From contig MU006089.1 in NCBI GenBank assembly GCA_010093705.1, forward strand, positions 2,963,561 through 3,027,560: a stretch of DNA of 64,000 nucleotides. Direction: 5' to 3'. The DNA is from Patellaria atrata CBS 101060 (lineage: Eukaryota; Ascomycota; Dothideomycetes; Patellariales; Patellariaceae). The notes below the pieces were generated by a model that was not told the DNA's origin, searched no databases, and saw only the letters and a program-made list of their open reading frames with translations. A program made the position numbers and the translations under genes. How positions within the stretch are numbered: the first letter of the stretch is position 1; each line of letters opens with the position of its first letter. This document shows positions 23,357 through 34,600 of this stretch, piece by piece.

Positions 23357-23854
23357 GATGCCAGAAGCACGTAAGCTCTTATTAGCAATCCTTTGCAAGA
23401 AAACCTGATACGATGTTCAAAGGGGAGATAGGGCTATCTCCCGTTCTGTAGCGGGTAATACTTCGCAGAATTACGTCTTGTTTGTACCTTTGTAGTTGAT
23501 GTTTTATTAACCTAGCCGAAAAGTCCTTATCGATAACGTGGCTGGGACTTCCAGTATGGCCATACTTGATCGATTGTGACCACACCTCCGATGTTACGAC
23601 TTGTTAAAGGACGGGAGTTTCTATATTGGGATTGGAGTGCAGGGCGTAAAATTTCAGATTTGTTATTGGGTTTCAAGGCCGATCAGTCGTGTTAAACAGG
23701 TTCGACGGATCGACCATTTGGGGTTGGAGGTTTGGCCCGAACTATCGGCTCAACTTGCCGTGATTATTCATTCAAGTAGAGCGGCTGCCCCGAAGACGTC
23801 GGGTTCAATCCACACCTCACTATAACCACAGGGAACATTCCCTACTGTTCAGAA
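23357..23854. other. Divergent spacer MED17 / ISN1
   Basis: Holds both promoters. A tRNA-like B-box word near 23799 was examined and rejected. Confidence 0.5.
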
Positions 23855-25545
23855 ATGACGACAAGATACCGGGTCGAATGTAGATTCAATTATAGCTATA
23901 TCTATGACTGGAACTTATAGCTAACAGTATAACAGATGCTCTCAAGGTCTGTCAGGCTACCCCCTAGTCAGGCAGATTCCGTTACTTACTGCATATAATG
24001 AACAGACGCATCGTCGCGATCAATTAGTAAGGTGTTACAGATAGCTCCTCCTAATGAGCACTAACATTAGATAGATTGAATGGATCAAGGTAATCCTGTC
24101 CAGCTAGCTCCGTATAGTTCAAGAGAGAAAGCGTTGTTGAAATCTCGGTCTTACCGTTCAAACGCCTCCGGATTATACCCACTTCTAACACGTGCGCTCA
24201 ATAGGGATTATTAGCAGTCCCATTCGTATTGCATTCTCAGCCTACAGCTGTGTTTGAGCCACGCCCAGAAACCTCTGACCAGATGGCTATAGGAGCCCAT
24301 CGGCGGTATGCAGAAATCATGCGGGATGTTGAAGATCTCATCAATGACCACAGTCAGCAGCCCAAGATCATCCTCTTTTCTTCTACCCATTTCCTGATAA
24401 CGAATAGTTGCACATCAAAACGCGGGGAAACAAGACCGGTCGAAGCTTAAGCTGCTAGTTCCCTCAGTTGGCACCTTTTTTACCCCCTTATTGCTACATG
24501 ATGCTTTCGTGTACCAAGATGCCCGAAGATTCATCAGTTACCGTCGTTTTGTACCCCCATCATTCAACGATATCCGTCTCATACTCAACACCGCTCAAGT
24601 TATGAGTTTAGTCAGAAGCGGCCCCTTGGAGCTTGTGACATTTGACGGAGATGTGACATTGTATGATGATGGGCAATCCTTGCTCGATGATAACCCAGCT
24701 ATAGCTCGTATTCTCAATCTTATGCGTAAAGGAACACGAATAGGAATCGTAACCGCCGCCGGATATACCGATGCACGAAGATACTTTGAACGGCTGCATG
24801 GCCTCCTGGATGCAATCTATACTTCAGACCTGTCTGTGGGACAGCAGCAGAATCTGATAGTTATGGGTGGAGAAAGCAGCTATCTCTTCAGATTCGATGC
24901 CGAGTCCCCTGATAGATTGAAGCTCGTACCCCGCAAAGATTGGCAGCTCGATGAGATGCTGTTATGGAGGGATCAGGATATCACTGAGCTGTTGAACCTA
25001 GCGGAGCTTGCCCTCAGGGATTGCGTGAAACAATTACATCTCCCTGCAGAAGTAATTCGCAAGGAGCGTGCCGTGGGTATCATTCCTTCTGCCGGCCATA
25101 GATTTGCTCGCGAGCAGCTCGAAGAAACCGTCCTGGTTACACAAAAGATCCTCGTAAGCCTCTCGTCTTCGTTTCCCACCCTCCAGTCTTGTCCCAACAC
25201 AGCCGGGATAAAACTTTCAGGCAGCCAGTACCCATTCTAATGCAAAGGCAGGAAATGTCACCAACATCCCCACGGCTCCCCTTTTGCGCTTTCAATGGTG
25301 GCAACGACGTCTTCGTAGATATCGGTGATAAGTCCTGGGGCGTTATTGCTTGCCAGAAGTTCTTTGGCGGTATCGACGGGTCCAAGACACTGCACATCGG
25401 TGACCAGTTCCTCTCTGCTGGAGCTAACGACTTCAAAGCCCGCCTCGCATGCACGACTGCCTGGATCGCTAACCCATCGGAAACAGTTGCCTTGTTGGAT
25501 GAGATGGAGGAGTTGGATAGGTTAGCTAGGAGGAAGATTGTCTAG
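23855..25545 (+). CDS. ISN1: IMP-specific 5'-nucleotidase
   Basis: Seven exons, 23855-23879, 23936-23946, 24006-24026, 24075-24089, 24205-24352, 24408-25153 and 25252-25545, give 419 aa. The first four exons are only 25, 11, 21 and 15 bases, and together spell MTTRYRVEYALKTHRRDQLI followed by EWIK, the conserved start of ISN1. Later motifs include AHQNAGKQDRSKLKLLVPSV across exon 6, the HAD-like VTFDGDVTLYDDG near residue 150, GIVTAAGYTDARRYFERLHG, PFCAFNGGNDVFVDIGDKSW and HIGDQFLSAGANDFKARLA. The enzyme hydrolyses IMP to inosine in the cytosol, part of purine salvage and NAD-linked balance. The donor at 24353 (GTCAGC) is weak but is the only one that keeps the frame. Six extra residues (ISYRRF) sit in the DARRF/VPPSF block compared with my memory of the family. 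Confidence 0.93.
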
Positions 25546-26573
25546 GGTCGAACTTGGAAAACCGCGGCCTCCGACCTAGATCCATTGGCCTCTATGTACT
25601 CCAATGTGTGCGTGGCGTATGGGTGGGCTGAAGGCAAATGTACATGGGAAAAATTTAGCCAGAGTCTGGATCGACATCATCTGTCCTCAGTCAGATACTC
25701 TCGAATTTACTGCATCCTTCCAATCTCAGTATTACCGTTACACCAGCGTCAATTTCGCTTGGGCAAGTATTATGTGGAGTCATATATTCCATTCTTATTG
25801 GTGACCTTAAGATAAGAGGTCGCCTAATGCATGAAAGATAGCCTGGGAATGTTGTGTGGTAAGATGTTTGTGTGGACTTTTGTGTAGTGTAGAGAAATAT
25901 GAAATCATGGAGGTGATCATTGATGGCATATGTTCTAGTAAAGGACAGTAAAAAGAGATATTGAACTCTAAAGGGGAGACCAAGCCAATTATCCATTCAA
26001 AGGACGCGGTTTAAGAGTTCCGGATTTGGTCCGTCTAGTCTTAGAATGGTTAGCCTCTTCTCTGAGTTCACGAAAGAATCGGTTCCGAATTTGGTCCGTT
26101 TTCAGTGGAATAGTAGAAACGACTATCAGGTGTTTAAACATGAAATTGAGGCTTGTTTCGGTTCATGAATATGATAAATCTTGCGCGCTAACAATGCGGT
26201 ATTTTGTGGATGCCAAGGCATATGTAGTCCATAATTTGTTTCGCCCCCTATCATCGTGCTGAGATATTGCCATTGACGAATAGTAAAATATACCGAATAA
26301 TTAGGGGCAAAAGATTTCCTTCTCTAGGGTGACTAGATGCTCACAGGTGAACTTAATAGAAATGAATGCGTCATCGCACAAATTATTGTGGATAGTTAGA
26401 GAGATGAGCCCTCCATGACAATTTCTGATCAAACAATATAGCTCCCTTCCACTGGCTTTATGATAGTTCTACAGCTTGCAATGGATCTATCATCTCACTC
26501 CAAAGAAACCTTAGAGATTCGTACCTATGGCTGATTGACCGTTCAAATCTATGGCGGCAGAGCGCCATTCTTT
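25546..26573. other. Convergent 3' spacer
   Basis: AT-rich 1-kb spacer between ISN1 (+) and the pseudokinase gene (-). Short open frames on both strands show no recognisable protein. Confidence 0.5.
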
Positions 26574-27602
26574 CTAAATGTGACGAGAACGCTCCACGTT
26601 ACAACCTTCGCAGAACAACAGTTCGGCATTTTGGTGTGATTGTATGGAATTGACTACGAACGCTGCGTCTTCCCGATAAGCTGTTGGACACAGCATTTTG
26701 TCACCTATGACAAACATAATTCCTCTAAACGTGTTTGCTGAACTAGCCATTTCTCCATGATATCTGGTTGTAATTGCCCCCTCATCTTGTGCAAGTCCTT
26801 TTAAGGTAGTGGAGATCTCATCGATATTGTCGGAAAAGTTTCGCCTAAGATCCACTTCGAGGAAGATGTCCGGAAAAAGAGCCGTAAGAATTTCCACGTA
26901 CACACACGCAAGGGAGAAGACGTCTGATTTCCGATCTCCTTGGCCCCATTGCCGAACTTCGGGGGCAGCATAACGTAGGTTGAGACCTTCTAGAGGTCCA
27001 GAGGAGGAAATGTTTCCAGCTGTGCCAAAGTCAAATGAAAGACCAAAGTTCGTGTATAGGACGCGGTCGAAATGAATGAAAATACTTTGAGGATCAATGA
27101 TCTTGTGACGAATGGTCTGGTGATGCATGAAGTCCAGTCCGTTTGCCAGGCACCCAAATGCTGATAACAGGATGTTCTTCTGAGATTCATTCGGGGGTCT
27201 CTCGGATGCTTTGATATGTTGTAGGAAGGAACCTAAGTCGCCTTGATTTGCCACAGGATCCACGATTAATGAGAGTTCGCCCCTCTGTACGTAAGTAGCA
27301 TGTAGAGCCACGAAGTGCCGGTGAACAGACATGTATCGCATAGCCACGACTTCGTTTCGCATGTACTGTTCAATCTGGGAATGGTTCTGAGGTTGTGCGT
27401 GCCGGATGGTCTTTCGAACGTACACGGCTTCCGTTATCACATCTTTTACCACGTCAATCACCGCCTTGCTGCTAGAGGCCAGATTGCGGATAAGTAGATA
27501 TGGTGGGATGACATTGTCATTTAATTCGTTGTGTGAGCCCTTCTTGATTCGAAGTACGCCTGCAGTGTTTGCCGCTTCGTCTGGTAGAATGCCGCCTTCC
27601 AT
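26574..27602 (-). CDS. Protein kinase-like pseudokinase
   Basis: One uninterrupted exon of 342 codons from ATG 27602. It reads as a kinase fold: a beta-3-like VYVRKTI with the Lys kept, a helix-C Glu in RNEVVAMRYM, a hinge region LSLIVDPVANQGDLGSFLQH, the catalytic-loop position IRHKIIDPQSIFI, an activation start YTNFGLSFDFG, and APEVRQWGQGDRKSDVFSLACVYVEIL. Against the canonical HKDIKPQN and TDFG, the catalytic Asp is Ile, the loop Lys is Asp, the Asn is Ser and the DFG Asp is Asn. The glycine-rich loop is not obvious either. It should therefore be catalytically dead though the fold and frame are intact. A CxxC-like ending (CEGCNVERSRHI) is notable. An extra 5' exon may exist within 27630-27966, but I could not join it in frame. 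The role is unknown. Confidence 0.75.
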   Translation of the reverse strand: MEGGILPDEAANTAGVLRIKKGSHNELNDNVIPPYLLIRNLASSSKAVIDVVKDVITEAVYVRKTIRHAQPQNHSQIEQYMRNEVVAMRYMSVHRHFVALHATYVQRGELSLIVDPVANQGDLGSFLQHIKASERPPNESQKNILLSAFGCLANGLDFMHHQTIRHKIIDPQSIFIHFDRVLYTNFGLSFDFGTAGNISSSGPLEGLNLRYAAPEVRQWGQGDRKSDVFSLACVYVEILTALFPDIFLEVDLRRNFSDNIDEISTTLKGLAQDEGAITTRYHGEMASSANTFRGIMFVIGDKMLCPTAYREDAAFVVNSIQSHQNAELLFCEGCNVERSRHI

Positions 27603-28669
27603 TGTCTTAATGCCGGGCTTGATATCCTCCTAGATATCAATGAGTGGAAGACAATACAGGTGGCTTGATTGTACGACGTGCTTACCCCTTCTTAGGCGTG
27701 TATGTACTCTCTGGGATTTGATGGTCTCTTTTGATGAATGAGGGGTGAGGGAGGTGGACTGGAACGAATGGTAAACGCACAAGTCGAAGAACCTGAACAG
27801 CAAGCACGCAGGATTTATAGACTTCGAATCTGCATCAAGCATTTGATATGTGATCTCCAATGAGTATTGTGGCAAGTTCGGAGCAACGGTGAAGATTACG
27901 GGTACTGGTAAGACTCTAAAACCCATGGTCGGCATTCCGAGAACTCTTTCAAAAAGACATTTCATATCCAATCATGCAGGGGCCGCTCTGAGCTGTTTAA
28001 GACCTCAAGCCTTGCGGCAATACCACTCAAACCCGCCAATCATCCTGGCCGTTCCCTCCATCGCTTGTAGTACACATAGTACCAAACGCTTATCAACGAA
28101 CGTGCTCATAGGCTGCACCAGACCACAGCAGGAAACAAACAGAGACAGAGACATTGAAATGAGATTCTGCTAGATTGGGGCAGTAGGCTGTCCTTATACT
28201 TGGTACAGGGGTAATTTCTCCATAACGTTCAATCTTGAAATCTCAGACGATGTGCTTAAGCTGGGATGTATGAACTACAAGTGAGCCTTTGCTTTCTTCA
28301 ATAAAACCTCTTCTAAGTTGGGACATATAGTAGTCGATATTTATCGCGAGTGTTGAATGAGCCCACATGTCTAATGAAGAGATAAGGAGTTGGGGTACAG
28401 TTCGCGTTGGGTTTGGGAAGTTGAGAAAGGAGCGGTCACATGATCGCGACATTCAGACCGCCTGCGTTTTCTGCCACCGAGACAGCTTGCGCCGGCTGGA
28501 GCTCGTGACGGTGCACAACGCAAGGGGTCTCACCTACTGATCGAAATCTGTTCGCCTTTGAAACTTTTGATTTTCCTTCTCTTTAAGCTGCCTTGAGACT
28601 CAAATTTTCTCATGGCCAGTATTTTCCCTAAGTTGACAATTTGGTGAGGCCACTGCTTCTACTAACAGC
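27603..28669. other. Divergent spacer pseudokinase / TOR
   Basis: Contains a minus-strand open frame (27630-27971) with protein-like text, which may be a 5' exon of the pseudokinase gene. The rest must hold both promoters and the TOR leader. Confidence 0.4.
28612..28647 (+). promoter_or_regulatory. Candidate upstream ORF in the TOR leader
   Basis: An 11-codon ATG frame (MASIFPKLTIW, stop TGA) ends 22 bases before the TOR start codon. It acts only if the transcript begins upstream of it, which the sequence cannot show. Confidence 0.35.
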
Positions 28670-31600
28670 ATGGCTCAGCTATCGCGGGATGTGGTTGATC
28701 GCATCATCCACGACTTAAAATCTAGGTGAGTATAATCGAAGTTTTGTTGAACATGGCTGACAAGACATAGAAATGACGATGTAAGGTCAAAAGCAGCAGC
28801 TACTTTAAGGCAGAACTTCGAGGCAGCTCACAGAGGTGAGAGCATTGCTCATCCTCAGTCGTAATCATGCCCATGTATCTAGAAGCAGCTGACAAAGGGA
28901 CCAGAACTTCCATCCGGCCAGTTTCAAGTGTACTATTCCGACATTGTGACGCGAGTATGTCTACTTGTCTCGCAAGGCAACGATACAAATGAGCGGATTG
29001 GGGGCATTCAAGCCCTCAGTCAGCTCATTGACTTCAAGGGCGATGATGCCGGCCAAAAGACTACTCGGTTTGCCCAGACCCTGCGGATTATGATGAGAGG
29101 AAACGATACACATGCTATGTACTTCGCATCTCGAGCCATAGCAAGACTAGCAGAGCCAGGAGGAACATTCACAGCAGAACTTGTTGAAGCGGAGGTGAAA
29201 AATGCCTTGGAATACCTACATGCCGACCGCGTAGAGAACAGACGTTTTTCTGCAGTTCTTATCCTACGAGATCTTGCCCGTAGCTCGCCAACGTTAATGT
29301 ATTCATTCATCGGAGATATCTTTGACATAATCTGGGTGGCATTACGGGATCCAAAAGTTCTCATTCGCGAAACTGCTGCGGAAGCTGTGAGTGCTATTTT
29401 CGAGATAACTGCGGCCCGGGACTCTTCTTTGCGGCATCAGTATTTTGGACAGGTCTACGACGAGGTCATGCGAGGATTCGGCCTTGGTAGTGTCGATGCC
29501 GTTCATGGCTCGTTGTTAACCGTTAAGCAGTTATTGCAGAAAGGTGCAATGTTCATGCATGGGCAGAAATACAAAGAGACTTGCGAAACGGTTCTCAAGT
29601 TCAAAGACAGCCGGGACGGCCTTATACGTAAGGAGGTCATCAACATCATTCCGATTCTGGCCACCTACGCTCCACAGGAATTCGCCCTTAATTACCTTCA
29701 TACCTGCATGCTACACCTACAGGGCCTCATAAAAAAGGATAAAGACCGGAGTTTGGCTTTCGTAGCAATAGGCAAAGTAGCCCGTGCTATGGGAAGCAAT
29801 ATGCAAAACTACATTGACGGGATATTGATCTTCATCCGCGAGGGTCTAACCATGAGAACGTAAGTTTATCTATCTTCTATTGGGTTTCCACCATTAACAT
29901 AATCTAGTCGAACGAAAGCAATAGACGAGGGACCAATCTTCGAATGCTTGAGTGAACTAGCAATTGCGGTAGGCCAAACTCTGAGCAAAAGTATCGAACC
30001 CCTTTTAGATCCCATCTTTGCGTGTGGGTTAAGCGATTCTCTCACACAGGCGCTTGTGGACATGGCACATTACATCCCGCCTTGTAAACCTACCATTCAA
30101 GAGAGACTGTTGGACCTACTAAGTCGTGTTCTGTGCGGACGGCCTTTCATGTCGCTCGGTAGCCCCTACCATAGTGCTGCCGCACCGATTATATGGTCTC
30201 GAGACCATAAAGATGCACAACAAATCGAACAAAAGGAAGCAGAAATCACATCTGCTCTGCACACCCTTGGAAGTTTCGACTTTTCGGGCCATATTCTCAA
30301 CGAGTTTGTTCGAGATGTGGCGATCCGCTACGTCGATGCTGATAATCCGGACATTCGAAAGGCTGCTTCTCTCACCTGTTGCCAACTCTTTTGTCGGGAT
30401 CCGATCGTCCACCAGACTAGTCATCATGCTATACAAGTTGTCGGTGACGTGATAGAAAAGTTACTGACTGTTGGTGTTGCAGACGTTGATCCTGAAATTA
30501 GGCGTACGGTATTAACATCACTTGATGCACGATTCGATCGGCATTTAGGGAAAGCAGAGAATGTTCGGACCCTTTTCCTCGCTCTAAATGACGAGACTTT
30601 CGCTATTCGAGAGGCAGCTATGACAATCATTGGTCGTCTAACGGCCATCAATCCTGCTTATGTCTTTCCGTCACTCCGCAAGGTTCTGATCCAGCTCTTG
30701 ACCGAGGTGGAGTACTCTGACTCCCCACAGAATAAGGATGAGAGTGCAAGACTTATCAGTCACTTAGTAACTGCTTCATCGAAATTAGTCAAACCTTATG
30801 TGGAACCCATGGTGAAAGTTCTCCTACCAAAGGCTCGTGATAGCAACTCGGAGGTTGCCTCAACAACTCTAAAAACGATCGGTGACTTAGCCACAGTTGG
30901 TGGCGAAGACATGAAACGGTATATTCCAGAACTTATGGAGATAATAATACGCAATCTTCAAGACCTCAGCTCTGATGTTAAACGTCTGGCTGCTTTACGA
31001 ACATTAGGACAATTAGCGACACACTCGGGTTATGTCATCCAACCATATCGGGACTACCCGGATCTTCTCAATATTCTAATCAAAGTTATCAAAACGGAAC
31101 AAGCTGGACCTTTACGCCGAGATACCATCAAATTAATGGGCGTATTAGGCGCCCTCGATCCCGATGAATACCAGGTGAGTGTTATGCTACACATAGTATT
31201 CAATGAACTATTGCTGACCTTATCAGAAAATTGTAGAGCAATCACCGGAGAGCAATTTGTTAGCGGAAGCTCAAGCGATAACTGATGTGTCTCTGATAAT
31301 GAGTGGTATGACTCCATCAAATGACGAGTACTACCCTACGGTCGTAATTCATACCCTCATGGGACTCCTTGGGGATAATTCCCTTGCACAATATCATTCT
31401 GGTGTTGTTGACGCTGTAATGAATATCTACGCTACGATGGGATTAAAATGTGTGGGTTTTCTAAATCAAGTCATCCCAGGGTTCATATCCGTCATTCGTA
31501 ACGCCCCTTCAGGCAGAGTTGAGGGTTACTTTAATCAGCTGAGTCAACTTGTTCGCATTGTTCGTCAACATATTCGGCCATTTTTGCCTAGTATTCTCGA

Positions 31601-34600
31601 GACAATCCAGGACTTTTGGACGGACGTTCCCCAACTTCAGGCTACAATCTTATCTCTTATTGAGGCTATCGCTCGATCATTAGAAGGGGAGTTCAAGATA
31701 TACCTTGCTAGTGTTCTGCATCTTATGCTAGGTGTCCTCAATTCTGACGTTTCGTTGAAACGTCTGCCATCGGAAAGAGTTTTGCACGCGTTTCTCATTT
31801 TTGGCTCCAGTGCGGAAGAATATATGCACTTGATAATTCCCATTATTGTGCGTATGTTTGAGAAGCCCGGTCAACCGGTGAACGTACGGAAACAAGCTAT
31901 CGAAACCTTAGGCCGTTTGTCTAGACAAGTCAACATATCCGAATTTGCCGCGAGGATTATTCATCCCCTATCAAGAGTTTTCTCCGGTCCCGATAATTCC
32001 TTGAAACAAACAGCACTAGAAACATTATGCGCTTTGATCTTTCAACTTGGTCCGGACTATATCCATTTCATCCCCACTATTAACAAGATCCTTACGGCTA
32101 ACAAGGTGCCGCATTCGAACTATGCTCTCATTGTTTCCAAATTACAAAAAGGAGAGCCTCTCCCACAGGATCTAAGTCCTGATGAACGTTATGGTGACGA
32201 TGATGAGGACCAGTTGCTTGCCGAAATCGCGACAAAAAAACCTGCTGTAAACCAACAACATTTAAAAAGTGCTTGGGATGCTAATAGCAAATCAACACGA
32301 GAAGACTGGGTCGAATGGATGCGACGTTTTAGTGTGGAACTCTTAAGGGAATCTCCGCAACTTGCCCTTCGAGCTTGCACACCTCTCGCAAGCACATACG
32401 CTCCTATTGCGCGCGCTCTGTTCAACTCTGCATTTGTTTCTTGCTGGACGGAGTTATATGACCAGTATCAGGAAGAACTAGTTCGTTCCATAGAGACGGC
32501 ACTTACTTCAGCTAATATTCCGCCCGAAATACTCCAGATTCTCCTGAATCTTGCAGAGTTTATGGAACATGACGATAAGGCACTTCCCATCGATGTTAGA
32601 GTCCTCGGAATGTATGCTGCGAAATGTCATGCTTTCGCCAAAGCTTTGCATTACAAAGAGCTCGAGTTCAACGCGGACCAAAATGCCGCTGCTGTTGAGG
32701 CCTTGATTAGTATCAATAATCAGCTCCAGCAGACAGATGCTGCATTTGGTATATTACGCAAAGCTCAACACTATCAGGACGTTGAGCTCAAAGAAACGTG
32801 GTTTGAGAAACTTTCAAAATGGGAAGACGCCTTGCAATCCTATCAAAGACGCGAGAAAGAAGAACCCGACTCGTTTGATGTTACTATGGGCAAAATGAGA
32901 TGTCTTCATGCTCTTGGTGAGTGGGACGTGTTGTCGAGCCTAGCACAAGATAAGTGGAACCATGCCCCGATCGAATATAAAAAAGCAATTGCGCCTCTTG
33001 CAGCAGCTGCTGCGTGGGGGTTGGGACAATGGGAGCTTATGGACAACTATCTTTCCGTGATGAATCCGAATTCACCGGATAGATCATTCTTAGGCGCAAT
33101 TTTGGCCTTGCATAGAAACCAATTCGACGATGCGCACTTACACATCGAGAAAGCTCGTGAGGGCCTGGACACTCAACTAAGCGCAGTCCTTGGGGAATCT
33201 TATACCCGGGCGTATCTTCCGATTCTCCGAGTTCAGATGCTTGCAGAACTCGAAGAAATCATCGCCTACAAACAAAATTCGGCTAATACTGAGAAGCAAG
33301 CGAGTATGCGTCGGACATGGATGAAACGATTAAAAGGATTACAGCCGAATCCAGAGGTGTGGCAACGAATGTTGAAAGTACGCGCACTCGTCATCAGCCC
33401 AAGAGATAATATGCAGATGTGGATCAAGTTCACAAATCTCTGCCGAAAGAACTCTCGCTTAGGACTTTCCGAACGATCATTACACTCTTTGTTGGAATCG
33501 AATAATGTTGAAGGGAATCTAACTGAAGTATTCCGGTCCAAATCATCAGAAGTACCTTATCCCATCTCATACGCCGTCTTGAAGTTCTTGTGGACTTCCG
33601 CCGAAAATGACCCACCAAAAGCAGTAGAGGCCAAGGTAGAAGCTTTGGAGATATTGAAAGATTTCACGGCTAGACTGGCAGATGACTTGCAAGTCCGAGC
33701 ACGAGAAGCTAATATTCACGCCGGAGCAAACCATGTCAATGGTACTGGATTGAACAGCGTGAACGGTATAAATGGCGCTCATTCCGTTAACGGGATACAC
33801 TCATATGGCTCGACTGGACCAAACGGAATTGATATTATGGCTAATTCGCATATGCTGAATGCATCCGGCAGTCTTCCACATTCTCAATTTGACATCAACG
33901 AGGCGCATAGGCTTCTTGCTAAGTGCTATCTGAAGCAAGGTGAATGGCAAACTTACCTCCATGGCGGCGAATGGCGACACCAGTCTGTTCACGATATCCT
34001 GTCTTCCTATGCTGCTGCAACAAGATATAATGATAGCTGGTATAAAGCTTGGCATGCGTGGGCCCTCGCAAATTTCGAGGTTGTCACATCAATCACGGCA
34101 CAGCCGAATGGCAAGACAAGCGATGTTCCACCGAACATTGTCCATGAACATATAGTACCCGCTATTAAGGGCTTCTTCAAATCAATTGCATTGTCCACGA
34201 CAAGCTCCCTACAGGATACACTGAGGTTACTCACCCTGTGGTTTGCACATGGAGGCCATTACGAAGTCAATAATGCTGTCACTGAGGGTATTGGAACTGT
34301 TAGCATCGATACATGGTTGGAGGTAATTCCTCAGCTTCTAGCCCGCATCAATCAGCCCAACCAGAGAGTAAGGCAGTCTATCCACAATCTCCTTTCGGAA
34401 GTTGGGCGAGCCCATCCTCAGGCGCTTGTCTTCCCTCTCACGGTAGCGATGAAATCAGACGTGTCTCGTCGGTCTCGCCCTGCTGCTCAGTTGATGGATA
34501 CAATGCGACAGCACTCCGCTTCTTTAGTCGAGCAAGCTGATCTTGTCAGTCATGAATTGATTCGCATTGCGGTGCTATGGCACGAACAGTGGCATGAGGG

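Noticed and set aside
23775-23825. tRNA-like B-box word GGGTTCAATCC with a possible A-box before it
   Set aside because: The T stem does not pair (TCGGG against CACAC), and no anticodon arm or acceptor stem can be formed.
28771-28888. Short second exon of TOR ending at the strong GTAAGG at 28781, or a third exon starting at 28883, 28886 or 28889
   Set aside because: The first would delete the conserved [18 protein letters not shown] segment. The others shift the frame. The acceptor at 28903-28904 keeps both the frame and the motif AAHRELPSGQF.
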